Source: Microvirga sp. SRT01
Lineage (GTDB): Bacteria; Pseudomonadota; Alphaproteobacteria; Sphingomonadales; Sphingomonadaceae
DNA: 64,000 nucleotides
NCBI GenBank assembly: GCA_018139225.1
Contig: JAGSNX010000001.1
Coordinates: 992,001-1,056,000 of the forward strand
Direction: 5' to 3'
Below, piece after piece: positions 16,553 to 26,444 of the stretch; position 1 is the stretch's first letter; each line of letters opens with the position of its first letter. Made by a program: the position numbers and the translations under genes. Below the pieces are notes generated by a model that made no database searches, was not told the origin of the DNA, and was given only the letters and a program-made list of their open reading frames with translations.

Positions 16553-18771
16553 AGTTCGATGCACCCACGGGCAATAACCCGATCGACCGGATGACGGTGA
16601 TCGGCAAGCCGACCGACCGGATCGACGGCAAGTACAAGACCACGGGCACCGCGCCCTATGCGTTTGAGCATAACGACGACGCGCCGAACGCCGCCTATGG
16701 CTATGTCGTCGGTGCGGCGATCGCCAAGGGTCGGATCGCGTCGATCGACCTCGCCGCCGCCAAGGCCGCGCCGGGCGTGCTGGCGATCGTCACGGCCGAC
16801 ACTGCCGGCAAGCTCGCCAAGGGCAACTTCAATACCGCGAAGCTGCTCGGCGGGCCGGAGGTCGATCATTATCATCAGGCGATCGCAGTCGTCGTTGCAG
16901 ATACGTTCGAACAGGCACGCGCCGCCGCGAACCTGATCCGCGTCGATTACGCCCGCGCCAAGGGCCGCTACGATCTGGCGGAGGCGCTGAAGACGGCTCC
17001 GCTGAAGGGCGACAGCAGCGGCGAGGGCAGCGCCGCGCCGCCGATCGACAAGGTCGGCGACTTCGCGGGCGCGTTCGCCAGCGCACCGGTGAAGCTGGAC
17101 GCGACCTACACCACGCCCGATCACAGCCATGTGATGATGGAACCGCACGCGACGATCGCGTCGTGGGAAGGCGACCAGCTCACGCTGTGGACGGCCAACC
17201 AGATGATCGACTGGGGCAAGGGCGATGTCGCGAAGACGCTCGGCATTCCCAAGGAAAAGGTGCGTCTGATCGCCCCCTATGTCGGTGGCGGTTTCGGCGG
17301 CAAACTGTTCGTCCGGTCGGATGCGATCATGGCGGCGCTCGGCGCGCGCGCGGCGAAGCGGCCTGTGAAGGTCGCGCTGACGCGACCGATGAGCATCAAC
17401 AACACCACCCACCGCCCCGCGACCGTCCAGCGCATCCGCATCGGCGCTGATCGGACCGGCAAGATTACCGCGATCGCGCACGAAAGCGGCTCGGGCGATC
17501 TCCCCGGCGGCGGACCGGAGACGGCGGTGTCGCAGACCAAGCTCCTTTATGCGGGCGCCAATCGCCTGACGTCGATGCGGCTCGCGGTGCTCGACCTGCC
17601 GGAGGGGAACGCGATGCGCGCGCCCGGCGAGGCTCCCGGCCTGATGGCGCTGGAAGTGGCGATGGACGAGATGGCGGAGAAGCTGGGCATGGACCCGGTC
17701 GAATTCCGCGTCGTCAACGATACGCAGGTCGATCCGGAAAAGCCCGATCGCAAGTTCTCGCAGCGTCAGTTGGTCAAGTGCCTGCGTGACGGTGCGGAGC
17801 GCTTCGGCTGGAGCGCGCGCAACGCCAAGCCCGGCTCCGTCCGCGACGGTCAGTGGCTGATCGGCATGGGCGTCGCGGCGGCGTTCCGCAACAACCTGCT
17901 GATGAAGTCCGCCGCGCGCGTCCGCCTCGATCAGGCGGGTGTCGTCACGGTCGAGACCGACATGACCGACATCGGAACGGGTACCTACACGATCATCGCC
18001 CAGACCGCGGCGGAGATGCTGGGCGTGCCGGTCGAGGGCGTCGTCGTGAAGCTCGGCGACTCGTCCTTCCCCGTGTCCGCCGGCTCCGGTGGCCAATGGG
18101 GCGGCAACAGCTCGACCGCGGGCGTCTACGCCGCCTGCATGAAGATGCGCGAGCAGGTGGCGCAGCGTCTCGGCTTCAACGCTACCGATGTCGAGTTCGT
18201 CGGCGGTCAGGTCCGCTCCGGCAACCGCACCGTCGCGCTGGCCGAGGCAGCGAAGGCCGGTGCGCTGAGCGCCGAGGACGTCATGGAATATGGCGACGAG
18301 CTACAGAAGCAGCAGCAGCAATCGACCTTCGGCGGCCATTTCGTCGAGGTCGCGGTCAATGCCTATACCGGCGAAACGCGCATCCGCCGCATGCTCGCGG
18401 TGTGTGCGGCGGGCCGAATCCTCAACCCCAAGGCCGCACGGAATCAGGTGATCGGCGGCATGACGATGGGCGCGGGCGCAGCGCTGATGGAGGACCTCGC
18501 GGTCGACAAGCGCTTCGGCTTCTTCGTCAACCACGACCTCGCTGGCTACGAGGTGCCCGTCCACGCCGACATCCCGCATCAGGAGGTGATCTTCCTCGAC
18601 GAGGCCGACCCCATGTCCTCGCCGATGAAGGCCAAGGGCGTCGGCGAACTCGGCATCTGCGGCGTCGGTGCCGCGGTCGCGAATGCGGTCTACAACGCCA
18701 CCGGCGTCCGTGTGCGCGAATACCCGATCACGCTCGACAAGTATCTGGATCGCCTGCCGCAAGTGGCATGA
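16549..18771 (+). CDS. paoC: Aldehyde oxidase molybdenum-cofactor subunit (PaoC-type)
   Basis: A 740-residue large catalytic subunit of the xanthine oxidase family. It contains [12 protein letters not shown], the substrate channel region [11 protein letters not shown], the cofactor-binding [11 protein letters not shown] and the active-site Glu in [11 protein letters not shown] close to the C-terminus. In E. coli PaoABC oxidises aromatic and aliphatic aldehydes with molybdopterin cytosine dinucleotide. Next to xylan and xylose genes it may detoxify furan or phenolic aldehydes from plant biomass (inference). No PaoD/XdhC-like insertion chaperone follows; guaA lies downstream on the other strand. 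Confidence 0.94.
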   Translation: MKFDAPTGNNPIDRMTVIGKPTDRIDGKYKTTGTAPYAFEHNDDAPNAAYGYVVGAAIAKGRIASIDLAAAKAAPGVLAIVTADTAGKLAKGNFNTAKLLGGPEVDHYHQAIAVVVADTFEQARAAANLIRVDYARAKGRYDLAEALKTAPLKGDSSGEGSAAPPIDKVGDFAGAFASAPVKLDATYTTPDHSHVMMEPHATIASWEGDQLTLWTANQMIDWGKGDVAKTLGIPKEKVRLIAPYVGGGFGGKLFVRSDAIMAALGARAAKRPVKVALTRPMSINNTTHRPATVQRIRIGADRTGKITAIAHESGSGDLPGGGPETAVSQTKLLYAGANRLTSMRLAVLDLPEGNAMRAPGEAPGLMALEVAMDEMAEKLGMDPVEFRVVNDTQVDPEKPDRKFSQRQLVKCLRDGAERFGWSARNAKPGSVRDGQWLIGMGVAAAFRNNLLMKSAARVRLDQAGVVTVETDMTDIGTGTYTIIAQTAAEMLGVPVEGVVVKLGDSSFPVSAGSGGQWGGNSSTAGVYAACMKMREQVAQRLGFNATDVEFVGGQVRSGNRTVALAEAAKAGALSAEDVMEYGDELQKQQQQSTFGGHFVEVAVNAYTGETRIRRMLAVCAAGRILNPKAARNQVIGGMTMGAGAALMEDLAVDKRFGFFVNHDLAGYEVPVHADIPHQEVIFLDEADPMSSPMKAKGVGELGICGVGAAVANAVYNATGVRVREYPITLDKYLDRLPQVA

Positions 18772-18778
18772 GATGCCC

Positions 18779-18810
18779 GCTAGCGAACGGCTCCACGGCC
18801 GTTCGCTAGC
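18779..18810. terminator. Bidirectional terminator between paoC and guaA
   Basis: A perfect 13 bp stem (GCTAGCGAACGGC and its complement) with a six-base loop TCCACG lies between the convergent stops of paoC and guaA. Confidence 0.85.
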
Positions 18811-18816
18811 CCCGCG

Positions 18817-20370
18817 TCACTCCCACTCGATCGTCCCCGGCGGCTTCGACGTATAGTCGTACACGACCCGGTTCACGCCCTTCACCTCGTTGATGATCCG
18901 CGTCGCCACGCGCGGCAGGAAGTCGCCGGGGAACTGGAACACCTGCGCCGTCATCCCGTCGGTCGACGTCACCGCCCGCAGTGCCAGCACGCTGTCATAG
19001 GTCCGCGCGTCGCCCATCACGCCGACCGTCTTCACCGGCAGCAGCACCGCGAACGCCTGCCAGATGGCGTCGTACAGCCCCGCCGCACGGATCTCCTCCA
19101 GATAGATCGCGTCGGCCTTGCGCAGGATGTCGCACCGCTCGCGCGTGACTTCGCCGGGAATACGGATCGCGAGGCCGGGTCCGGGGAATGGGTGCCGCCC
19201 GACGAACACGTCCGGCAGGCCCAGTTCGCGCCCGAGCACGCGGACCTCGTCCTTGAACAGCTCGCGCAGCGGCTCGACCAGCTTCATGTTCATGCGCTCG
19301 GGCAGGCCGCCGACATTGTGGTGGCTCTTGATCGTCACCGACGGGCCGCCGGTGAAGCTGACGCTCTCGATCACGTCCGGATACAGCGTTCCCTGCGCCA
19401 GGAAGCCGGCCCCGCCGATCTTGTTCGCCTCCGCCTCGAACACGTCGATGAACGTCTTGCCGATGAACTTGCGCTTCGCCTCAGGGTCGGTGACCCCGGC
19501 GAGCCCGTCCATGAACAGGTCCTGCGCCTCCACATGCACCAGCGGGATGTTGTAATGATTGCGGAACAGCCCGACGACCTGCTCGGCCTCTCCTGCCCGC
19601 AGAATGCCGCCGTCGACGAATACGCACGTCAGTTGCTCGCCGATCGCCTCGTGGATCAGCAGCGCCGCGACCGACGAGTCGACCCCGCCCGACAGGCCGC
19701 AGATGACCTTGCCGTCGCCGACCTGCTCGCGGATTTCGGCAATCTTGGCAGCCCGGAACTCCGCCATCGTCCAGTCGCCCGCCAGCCCGCAGATATGCCG
19801 CGCGAAGTTCGCGATCAGCTTGCCCCCGTCCGGCGTGTGCACGACTTCGGGGTGGAACTGCATGCCGTAGATGCGGCGCTCGTCGTCCGCGGTGATCGCG
19901 AAGGGCGCGCCCCTGGACGACGCGACCGGCCGGAACCCCGGTGCCAGCGCCGCGACATGATCGCCGTGGCTCATCCACACCTGATGCCGCTCGCCTGCGG
20001 TCCACAGCCCGTCGAACAGTCCGCAGCCGTCATCGACGGACACGAACGCCTCACCGAATTCCCCACTGTTGCCCTTCTCGACCCGCCCACCAAGCTGCGC
20101 ATTCAGCGCCTGCTGCCCGTAGCAGATACCGAGCAGCGGCACGCCGGCGTCGAGGATCGGCTGCGGGATGCGCGGGCTGTCGGCATCGACGACGGAGGCC
20201 GGACCGCCGGACAGGATCACGCCTTTCGGCTTCAGACGCTCATACGCCGCTTCGGCGGACTGGAAGGGGGCGATCTCGCTATACACCCCTGCCTCGCGCA
20301 CGCGGCGGGCGATGAGCTGGGTGACCTGGCTGCCGAAGTCGACGATGAGGATGGTGTCGGGATGCTCCAT
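18817..20370 (-). CDS. guaA: GMP synthase (glutamine-hydrolysing)
   Basis: A 517-residue enzyme that aminates XMP to GMP. The class I glutamine amidotransferase half has [18 protein letters not shown], the Cys nucleophile in LLGICYGQQ and the His/Glu of [10 protein letters not shown]. The ATP-pyrophosphatase half starts with the PP-loop [16 protein letters not shown], and the C-terminal dimer domain ends [17 protein letters not shown]. Start at 20370 ([13 protein letters not shown]) is family-typical; the open frame continues upstream through the rplQ terminator but that part is not coding. It lies downstream of rplQ, with the terminator between giving separate transcription. Confidence 0.97.
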   Translation of the reverse strand: MEHPDTILIVDFGSQVTQLIARRVREAGVYSEIAPFQSAEAAYERLKPKGVILSGGPASVVDADSPRIPQPILDAGVPLLGICYGQQALNAQLGGRVEKGNSGEFGEAFVSVDDGCGLFDGLWTAGERHQVWMSHGDHVAALAPGFRPVASSRGAPFAITADDERRIYGMQFHPEVVHTPDGGKLIANFARHICGLAGDWTMAEFRAAKIAEIREQVGDGKVICGLSGGVDSSVAALLIHEAIGEQLTCVFVDGGILRAGEAEQVVGLFRNHYNIPLVHVEAQDLFMDGLAGVTDPEAKRKFIGKTFIDVFEAEANKIGGAGFLAQGTLYPDVIESVSFTGGPSVTIKSHHNVGGLPERMNMKLVEPLRELFKDEVRVLGRELGLPDVFVGRHPFPGPGLAIRIPGEVTRERCDILRKADAIYLEEIRAAGLYDAIWQAFAVLLPVKTVGVMGDARTYDSVLALRAVTSTDGMTAQVFQFPGDFLPRVATRIINEVKGVNRVVYDYTSKPPGTIEWE

Positions 20371-20402
20371 GCCGAGCCGATAGCGGTCCGCGCCCGATAA
20401 CG

Positions 20403-20441
20403 AAAGAGGCCGCGCTCCCGGTAGGGAACGCGGCCTCTTTT
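20403..20441 (-). terminator. Rho-independent terminator after rplQ
   Basis: A 17 bp stem with one mismatch and GGTA/TACC loop (AAAGAGGCCGCG arms and CCTCTTT end) lies 20 bp past the rplQ stop. It closes the alpha operon before guaA; a TTTTC follows on the opposite strand as well. Confidence 0.85.
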
Positions 20442-20460
20442 CTGACCGATCCGTCGCCAA

Positions 20461-20883
20461 TCAGGCGGCGGCGTCGAAATCCTCGTCCGACTGGACCGGA
20501 CCCGAGTCCTGTCCCTTCGCCGAGACGTCGCGGTCGACGAACTCGATGATTGCCATCGGCGATGCGTCCGACAGGCGCGGGCCGGCCTTGATGACGCGGG
20601 TGTAGCCACCGTTGCGATCGGCGTAGCGCGTCGCGATGACATCGAACAGCTTCACGAGCTGGGCGTCGTCGAGCAGACGGGCGTGCGCCAGACGACGGTT
20701 GGACAGGCCACCCTTCTTCGCGAGCGTCACCAGCTTCTCGACGTACGGGCGGAGCTCCTTCGCCTTGGCGACGGTCGTGGTGATCTGCTCGTGCTTGATG
20801 AGCGCCGCCGCCATGTTGCGGAAGAGCGCGATACGATGGGCCGAGGTACGCTGTAGCTTACGGCCGCCGACGCGATGACGCAT
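20461..20883 (-). CDS. rplQ: 50S ribosomal protein L17
   Basis: 140 residues, beginning [19 protein letters not shown], the invariant L17 start, with the conserved [23 protein letters not shown] segment. The first about 115 residues are the L17 core; the remaining acidic tail ([15 protein letters not shown]) is a common alphaproteobacterial extension. L17 sits near the peptide exit tunnel. It is the last ribosomal gene of the cluster, 248 bp after rpoA, an unusually long gap. Confidence 0.97.
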   Translation of the reverse strand: MRHRVGGRKLQRTSAHRIALFRNMAAALIKHEQITTTVAKAKELRPYVEKLVTLAKKGGLSNRRLAHARLLDDAQLVKLFDVIATRYADRNGGYTRVIKAGPRLSDASPMAIIEFVDRDVSAKGQDSGPVQSDEDFDAAA

Positions 20884-21101
20884 GATGATTCCTTCGTTCG
20901 ATAAGGGGCCGTGTCACGGTACCCCAGAGCAGGTGGTGTGGAACGGGCCACCACCGAAAACCCTGATAATCCGGTCGGAAGGTTAGGCTAAGGTTAGTCC
21001 TACGCTGCACCATTCCGAAGGCCGGGAGAACCGCGCCGAGGCCGCGGTTTGGCGTCGAACGAGTCGGACGAACCGACCCGCCGGCCGGGCTTATGCCGTC
21101 G

Positions 21102-21125
21102 CGCGGATAGCCAGTGCTATCCGCG
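21102..21125 (-). promoter_or_regulatory. Hairpin in the rpoA-rplQ spacer
   Basis: A perfect 10 bp stem (CGCGGATAGC, loop CAGT/ACTG, GCTATCCGCG) starts 6 bp after the rpoA stop. There is no T tract, so it is more likely an attenuator, processing or stability element than a full terminator. Confidence 0.5.
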
Positions 21126-21131
21126 GGCGGC

Positions 21132-22199
21132 TCAGCCCATGATTTCCTGCTCGAGCTTCTTCGCCATCTCTTCGATGTTCTCGGGCGGCCAGCCAGGGAT
21201 TTCCATGCCCAAGCGCAACCCCATCGACGACAGCACTTCCTTGATTTCGTTCAAGGACTTGCGGCCGAAGTTCGGGGTGCGGAGCATTTCCGCCTCGGTC
21301 TTGCCGACGAGATCGCCGATATAGATGATGTTGTCGTTCTTCAGGCAGTTCGCCGAACGCACCGACAGCTCCAACTCGTCCACCTTCTTGAGCAGGTAGC
21401 GGTTGATCTGCTGCGTGTCGCCCGCGGGCTCCGCACCACCGGCGGTCGGCGCGGCGGCCTGACCGATCGGGGCCGAACGCGTGACCGACGAGTCGTCGAA
21501 GTGGACGAACAGCGCCAGCTGGTCCTGGAGGATGCGACCGGCATAGCCCACCGCGTCTTCCGGGGTGACGGTGCCGTCGGTCTCGATCGTCAGCGTCAGC
21601 TTGTCGTAGTCCAGATCCTGCCCGACGCGGGTCGGGTCGACCTTGTACGACACCTGACGTACCGGCGAGTACAGCGCATCGACCGGGATCAGGCCGATCG
21701 GTGCATCGGCCGGACGGTTGGCGGTCGCGGGAACGTAACCCTTACCGACATCGGCGGTCAGCTCCATGTTGAGCGTCGCACCCTCGTCGAGGTGGCAGAT
21801 CACGAGGTCCTTGTTCATGACCTCGATGTCGCCCGATACCGCGATGTCGCCCGCCTTCACCTCGGCCGGACCGGTGGCGGACAGCTGGAGGCGCTTCGGC
21901 CCCTCGCCCTGCATGCGCAGCGCGATCTGCTTCACGTTCAGGACGATGTCGGTGACATCCTCGCGGACGCCGGCGAGCGACGAGAATTCGTGCAGGACGT
22001 TCTCGATCTTGATCGACGTCACCGCCGCACCCTGGAGCGAGGAGAGCAGAACTCTACGCAGCGCATTGCCGAGCGTCAGGCCGAAGCCACGCTCCAGCGG
22101 CTCGGCGACGAAGGTCGCCTTGCGCTTGCCGTCACCGCCCTTTTTCTCCAGGCCGTTCGGCTTCTTGAGTTCCTGCCAGTTCTTTGCGTTGACAGCCAC
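21132..22199 (-). CDS. rpoA: RNA polymerase alpha subunit
   Basis: 355 residues. The N-terminal assembly domain includes [23 protein letters not shown], which makes the dimer and beta/beta-prime contacts. A Pro/Gly/Ala-rich linker (about 240-265) leads to the C-terminal DNA- and activator-binding domain ([35 protein letters not shown]). It is co-directional with rpsM-rpsK upstream, the alpha operon order. Confidence 0.98.
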   Translation of the reverse strand: MAVNAKNWQELKKPNGLEKKGGDGKRKATFVAEPLERGFGLTLGNALRRVLLSSLQGAAVTSIKIENVLHEFSSLAGVREDVTDIVLNVKQIALRMQGEGPKRLQLSATGPAEVKAGDIAVSGDIEVMNKDLVICHLDEGATLNMELTADVGKGYVPATANRPADAPIGLIPVDALYSPVRQVSYKVDPTRVGQDLDYDKLTLTIETDGTVTPEDAVGYAGRILQDQLALFVHFDDSSVTRSAPIGQAAAPTAGGAEPAGDTQQINRYLLKKVDELELSVRSANCLKNDNIIYIGDLVGKTEAEMLRTPNFGRKSLNEIKEVLSSMGLRLGMEIPGWPPENIEEMAKKLEQEIMG

Positions 22200-22279
22200 G
22201 GGGTTCCCCTGGGTTGGAGGCGGTTGGGGGACCGCCTCAAGTAACGAAGACGCCGGCTCGTCAGCCGGCGCCCGATCAT

Positions 22280-22669
22280 TCAGACGCGGCGACGCTTCGA
22301 CGGACGCACACCATTGTGCGGAATCGAGGTGACGTCACGGATCGAGGAGATCTGAAAGCCAACGGCCTGAAGCGCGCGCAGCGCCGACTCGCGGCCCGAG
22401 CCGGGGCCCTTGACCTCGACTTCCAGCGTGCGGACGCCGTGCTCGGCGGCCTTCTTGCCGGCGTCTTCGGCCGCGACCTGCGCGGCGTACGGCGTCGACT
22501 TGCGCGAGCCCTTGAAGCCCATCGCGCCGGCGGACGACCACGAGATGGCGTTGCCCTGCGCGTCGGTGATGGTGATCATGGTGTTGTTGAAGCTGGCGTT
22601 CACATGGGCGACGCCGGCGGTGATGTTCTTGCGTTCGCGACGGCGAATACGCTGCGGTTCACGTGCCAT
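22280..22669 (-). CDS. rpsK: 30S ribosomal protein S11
   Basis: 129 residues, starting [16 protein letters not shown]. Conserved [18 protein letters not shown] and [13 protein letters not shown] end are present. S11 forms part of the platform near the Shine-Dalgarno/anti-Shine-Dalgarno helix. The start at 22669 is chosen by family alignment; the frame extends 20 codons upstream into the rpsM spacer without similarity. Confidence 0.97.
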   Translation of the reverse strand: MAREPQRIRRRERKNITAGVAHVNASFNNTMITITDAQGNAISWSSAGAMGFKGSRKSTPYAAQVAAEDAGKKAAEHGVRTLEVEVKGPGSGRESALRALQAVGFQISSIRDVTSIPHNGVRPSKRRRV

Positions 22670-22774
22670 TGAATGTAATCCTGACCTGGATCGTCTGATG
22701 CGAAAGCCGGGAGGTTCGGTACCTCGCACCGGCTTTTGGCGGAGAAGATGTCAAAAACGGACCCGGGGGCCGTT

Positions 22775-23143
22775 TTACTTCTTCTTGCCTGCGATCGGCT
22801 TCGCCTTGCCCTTGCGGGTGCGCGCATTCGTGTGCGTGCGCTGGCCGCGGACCGGAAGGCCCTTACGGTGGCGCAGGCCACGATAGCAGGCGAGATCCAT
22901 CAGGCGCTTGATGTTCATCGCAGTTTCGCGGCGCAGATCGCCCTCGACCATGTGGTCGGCATCGATCGCTTCGCGGATCTGGAGAACCTCCTGGTCCGTC
23001 AGGTCCTGCACGCGGCGCTCGGCGGCGATTTCCAGCTTGTCCGTGATCTGCTTGGCCTTGGCCGGGCCGATCCCGTGGATGTAGGTCAGCGCGATCACCA
23101 CGCGCTTGTTGGTCGGGATGTTAACACCCGCGATACGTGCCAT
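22775..23143 (-). CDS. rpsM: 30S ribosomal protein S13
   Basis: 122 residues, [26 protein letters not shown] start, [24 protein letters not shown] near the end. S13 contacts the P-site tRNA and forms subunit bridges. It begins the rpsM-rpsK-rpoA-rplQ transcript. Unlike the usual alphaproteobacterial order, adk is not directly upstream: about 3.3 kb of other genes intervene. Confidence 0.97.
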   Translation of the reverse strand: MARIAGVNIPTNKRVVIALTYIHGIGPAKAKQITDKLEIAAERRVQDLTDQEVLQIREAIDADHMVEGDLRRETAMNIKRLMDLACYRGLRHRKGLPVRGQRTHTNARTRKGKAKPIAGKKK

Positions 23144-23331
23144 GTGTATGTTCTCCTAGCTCCACGGCACCCGGCATGGCAGCACGGGCGCCATCTCGAC
23201 GCGTTGGTCCCGGTCCACTGGTTCTACGATGATGCCGGAGCATCGACGCAAGATGGCGGCGAGCGCAAACGAGCGCCGCCGGCAAACCGGTGTATCGGGG
23301 TTGGGTCAGTTAGGACGCGCGCAACGCCGAG

Positions 23332-23577
23332 TCAAGCCGCGGGTTCCACCACCCTGCCGGCTTTGGCGCGCAGCTGGACCCACCGTCTCAGCGCGACGAC
23401 GAACCAGATCAACTCGACCGCCCCGAACGGCCATGCCCCCTGAAGGAAGCCATATGCCGACCCCATTAGGCACCCGATCGCGAACAGGAACGTCCAGAAC
23501 GGCGCACGATCCTCCAGAACGTAGCACACCAGCATGAAGGTGACGGCGAAAAGGCCGAAGGCGGTCAGCGCATCCAT
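23332..23577 (-). CDS. Small three-helix membrane protein of unknown function
   Basis: 81 residues with three hydrophobic segments: about 4-21 (ALTAFGLFAVTFMLVCYV), 27-46 (PFWTFLFAIGCLMGSAYGFL) and 50-66 (PFGAVELIWFVVALRRW). The C-terminus is basic, probably cytoplasmic. The pattern 'CYVLEDRAPFW' and a final helix with 'ELIWFxVALRRW' recurs in small hypothetical membrane proteins of proteobacteria. It lies between the histidine kinase gene and rpsM, on the same strand as both. Function unknown. Confidence 0.65.
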   Translation of the reverse strand: MDALTAFGLFAVTFMLVCYVLEDRAPFWTFLFAIGCLMGSAYGFLQGAWPFGAVELIWFVVALRRWVQLRAKAGRVVEPAA

Positions 23578-23617
23578 GACCCGTCATGTGGGACATGCCG
23601 GCCGGAATGACCAGCCG

Positions 23618-24991
23618 TCAGCCCGGCAGCACCAGCCGTGCCACCAGTCCGGGCGCGTTATCCGCCAGTTCGAACCGCCCGCCGTGCAGCCGCGCCACCG
23701 TGTCGATCAGCGCGAGGCCGAGCCCTGCTCCCGGCGTCGACCGCGCGCTGTCGAGGCGACCGAACCGCTTCATGGCCTGCGCCCGGTCGCGCGCGGCGAT
23801 GCCGGGACCGCGATCCTCGACCTGGATCGCCACGCCGTCGGGCCGGCAGCAGAGACGCAGGACAATCTCCCGCTCCGCCCCGGTCTGCTTCGGCACCCCG
23901 TGCTTCAGCGCGTTGTCGACGAGGTTCGCCAACGCCTGACTGACGAGCTCCCGGTGCAGCGACAGCGGCGCGGGGCGATCGTCGATCGCCACGACGAAGC
24001 GGATGCCCGCATCCTCCGCCACCGGCTCGTAGAGTTCGGCGACCTCTTCGACCAGTTCGGCGGGCTCGACCAGCGTGAACCGGTCGCGCGACACCGACTC
24101 GGACCGGCTGATCTCGATGACCATCGTCAGCATCCGCATCACGAGATCGGTTTCCGCGAGCAGACCGCCCAACGCCGAGTCGCGCTGCGCCGGATCGGAC
24201 ACGAGCACCGCCTGCTCGGTCTTGGTGCGCAACCGCGCCAGCGGCGAGCGGAGGTCGTGCGCCAGGCTGTCGGTGACGATCCGCAATTCCGCCATCAGCC
24301 CTTCGATCCGCCCGAGCATTGCGTTCAGTCGCGCCGCCAACCGGTCGAACGCGTCGGCGCCCTTGGCCTCCATGGGAACGCGGCGGGACAGATTGCCCTC
24401 CGCCGCCTCGTCGATCACCGCCGCAATCCGGTCCAGCCGGGTCGCCACGTAACGGGCCAGCACCAAGCCGGCGACGATCCCCAGCGCCAGCGACATCACC
24501 ACTGCCAGCGCCAGCGCGCGCTCGATCGCGGTCTGCTCCGCTTCGATCACGTCCAGCTTGCGCGCCGTCAGCAGCCACACGCGTCCGACCGGCCGCAGGA
24601 TGTAACCCGCCTCATGCTCGCGCCAGCCCGGCAGGTCGGCGAGGTAGCCCACCCGGAACGCGCGGGCCGCGATCGGCACCTCCAGCCGCGGCGGTGCATA
24701 GCCGACCAGCCGGCGACCCTCCTCATCGACGATCGCGACGACCAGCGAGGTGTCGCCCGGCGGCTGAGCGTTACGGACCGCCTCGCTCAGGCGCGGCAAT
24801 CCGCCGTCGCGCCAGATGCCGATCAGCGCATCCGACTGCTCGACCATTTCCCGCCGGGTCGCGGCAATGGCGACGTCGTGCGTCTGCTTCCACAGGAACC
24901 CGATCAGGGCGAGGTTGCTGACCAGCGCCAGCGCGATCGCCAGCAGCGCGATCCGCGCCGTGACCGACAGCCGCCCGCCCCAGGGCGTCAA
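23618..24991 (-). CDS. Sensor histidine kinase with HAMP domain
   Basis: 457 residues. TM1 at about 13-33 and TM2 at about 158-180 flank a 125-residue periplasmic sensor region. A HAMP domain (181-235) is followed by the HisKA phosphoacceptor His245 in SLAHDLRSPLARLRTK. The ATPase domain shows the N box NLVDNALKHG, G1 VEDRGPGIA and G2 GAGLGLALI. It overlaps the response regulator gene by four bases, so the two are coupled. The stimulus is unknown. Their position between adk and rpsM is atypical. Confidence 0.94.
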   Translation of the reverse strand: MTPWGGRLSVTARIALLAIALALVSNLALIGFLWKQTHDVAIAATRREMVEQSDALIGIWRDGGLPRLSEAVRNAQPPGDTSLVVAIVDEEGRRLVGYAPPRLEVPIAARAFRVGYLADLPGWREHEAGYILRPVGRVWLLTARKLDVIEAEQTAIERALALAVVMSLALGIVAGLVLARYVATRLDRIAAVIDEAAEGNLSRRVPMEAKGADAFDRLAARLNAMLGRIEGLMAELRIVTDSLAHDLRSPLARLRTKTEQAVLVSDPAQRDSALGGLLAETDLVMRMLTMVIEISRSESVSRDRFTLVEPAELVEEVAELYEPVAEDAGIRFVVAIDDRPAPLSLHRELVSQALANLVDNALKHGVPKQTGAEREIVLRLCCRPDGVAIQVEDRGPGIAARDRAQAMKRFGRLDSARSTPGAGLGLALIDTVARLHGGRFELADNAPGLVARLVLPG

Positions 24992-25680
24992 CCGTCGACC
25001 GCCAATCGGTAGCCCGCCCCGCGCACGGTATGCAGGATCGGGGTCGGGAACCCGTCCTCCAGCTTGCGGCGAAGGCGGCCGATATGCACGTCGACGACGT
25101 TGGAGCCGGGGTCGAAGTGGTAGTTCCAGATCTTCTCCAGCATCATCGTGCGGGTGACGACCTGACCGGCATGCCGGGCGAGGAACTCCAGCAGGCTGAA
25201 CTCGCGCGTGCCGAGCGGGATCGAGCGGCCAGCGCGGCTGACGTGGCGCGACAGCAGGTCGATCTCCAGATCGCCGACCGACAGCCGCGTCTTCTGGGGC
25301 TCTGCCGCGGTGCGGTCCGTCCGTCGCACCAGCGCCTCGATCCGGGCCGAGAGCTCGGCGAACGAGAACGGCTTGCAGAGATAGTCGTCGGCACCGGCCT
25401 TCAGCCCGTCGACACGGTCGTCGACGGACGCGAGCGCCGACAGCACCAGCACCGGCGTCTCGACCTTGGCGGCGCGCAATGCCCCGACCAGCGACAGCCC
25501 GTCGAGCCCCGGCAACATGCGGTCCGCGATGACGAGGTCGAATATGCCTTCGCTCGCCAGAAACAGCCCGTCACGGCCGTCATGGCTGACCTCGACGGAA
25601 TAGCCGGCCTCGGTCAGGCCCTTGGCCAGATAGGCGGCGGTGGAGGGATCATCCTCGACGATCAGTATCTTGCGGGTCAA
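24988..25680 (-). CDS. OmpR/PhoB-family response regulator
   Basis: 230 residues. The receiver domain has the acidic pair Glu9/Asp10-Asp11, phosphoacceptor Asp53 (DLVIADRMLPG) and Lys in DDYLCKPFSFAELSARI. The winged-helix output domain (about 130-228) contains GTREFSLLEFLARHAGQVVTR and NVVDVHIGRLRRKLEDG, typical of DNA-binding OmpR-type regulators such as the QseB/CzcR branch. It precedes and overlaps the kinase gene. No operator is recognisable, and targets are unknown; neighbouring ribosomal genes need not be targets. Confidence 0.95.
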   Translation of the reverse strand: MTRKILIVEDDPSTAAYLAKGLTEAGYSVEVSHDGRDGLFLASEGIFDLVIADRMLPGLDGLSLVGALRAAKVETPVLVLSALASVDDRVDGLKAGADDYLCKPFSFAELSARIEALVRRTDRTAAEPQKTRLSVGDLEIDLLSRHVSRAGRSIPLGTREFSLLEFLARHAGQVVTRTMMLEKIWNYHFDPGSNVVDVHIGRLRRKLEDGFPTPILHTVRGAGYRLAVDG

Positions 25681-25916
25681 TTCGCGCTCCGCCCAATCCT
25701 GGAAGATACCGCCCTGTACAGCAAAGGCCGGCGGAGGGCAGCCCCTCCACCGGCACTACCGGCGCCCCCGGGAGTGACGGACGCCGATCTCGTGGCATCG
25801 CCGCGCGATCGATGGACCGCGGCGCCGTGGCCGTAGGGCGCTGATAGGAGATGGGGGTTTGCCGCTGGATGAAGGCTGTGTGACAATCGTGTCATGCAGT
25901 TGATCGTGCCGGCGGC

Positions 25917-26399
25917 TCAGCCAACGCCCTGACCCGCGACGACCTGCGGATCGCTGGCGAGCGAATGCAGATACAATTGTCGATCGAGTGAGCCCGCTGG
26001 CAGCCTGCCCAGCGACTTCGCCTGCGCCTTCGTCAGCGCGAATTGACGGTAGCCGCGCTTGGTCAGGCATGCCTCGACGACGGTGTGGAGATATCTACCG
26101 ACCTCCCGCACCCTCGCATCGGGACGCAGCGCGCGCATTCGCAGGACGCGCGCATTGGGGTCGAGTTCGTCGCCGTTGTTCAGTTCGCGATCGGCCGTTT
26201 CCAGCACCCGGATCGCGTCCTTGGCCTGCTGCGTATCGCGCACATCGGTGAAGTAGCCCGACTTCGCGCATTCGAACGAGTCGATGCGATACTGGTCGAT
26301 CGACACGCCTGGTTTCCCCCAACTCAGCTCGGGGGCCTTAGCCGCGATGGCAGCCGACCAGCCGCAGAGCAGCAGCATCCCGAACCTAACCGCGCGCAT
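25917..26399 (-). CDS. Secreted protein of unknown function
   Basis: 160 residues with a signal peptide (1-19, ending AIAA). The mature part starts APELSWGKPGVSIDQYRIDSFECAKSGYF, followed by a helical stretch and VVEACLTKRGYRQFALT. The 'GVSxxQYxxDxxECA ... CLxxRGYxxFxLT' arrangement, with two cysteines likely disulfide-linked, is seen in small secreted hypothetical proteins of sphingomonads. The gene sits between adk and the two-component system in the same direction. I do not recognise a function. Confidence 0.7.
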   Translation of the reverse strand: MRAVRFGMLLLCGWSAAIAAKAPELSWGKPGVSIDQYRIDSFECAKSGYFTDVRDTQQAKDAIRVLETADRELNNGDELDPNARVLRMRALRPDARVREVGRYLHTVVEACLTKRGYRQFALTKAQAKSLGRLPAGSLDRQLYLHSLASDPQVVAGQGVG

Positions 26400-26444
26400 A
26401 CTACCCTCCCGGTGTCTCCGACACTCAGGATAGGCGAAGTCGCA

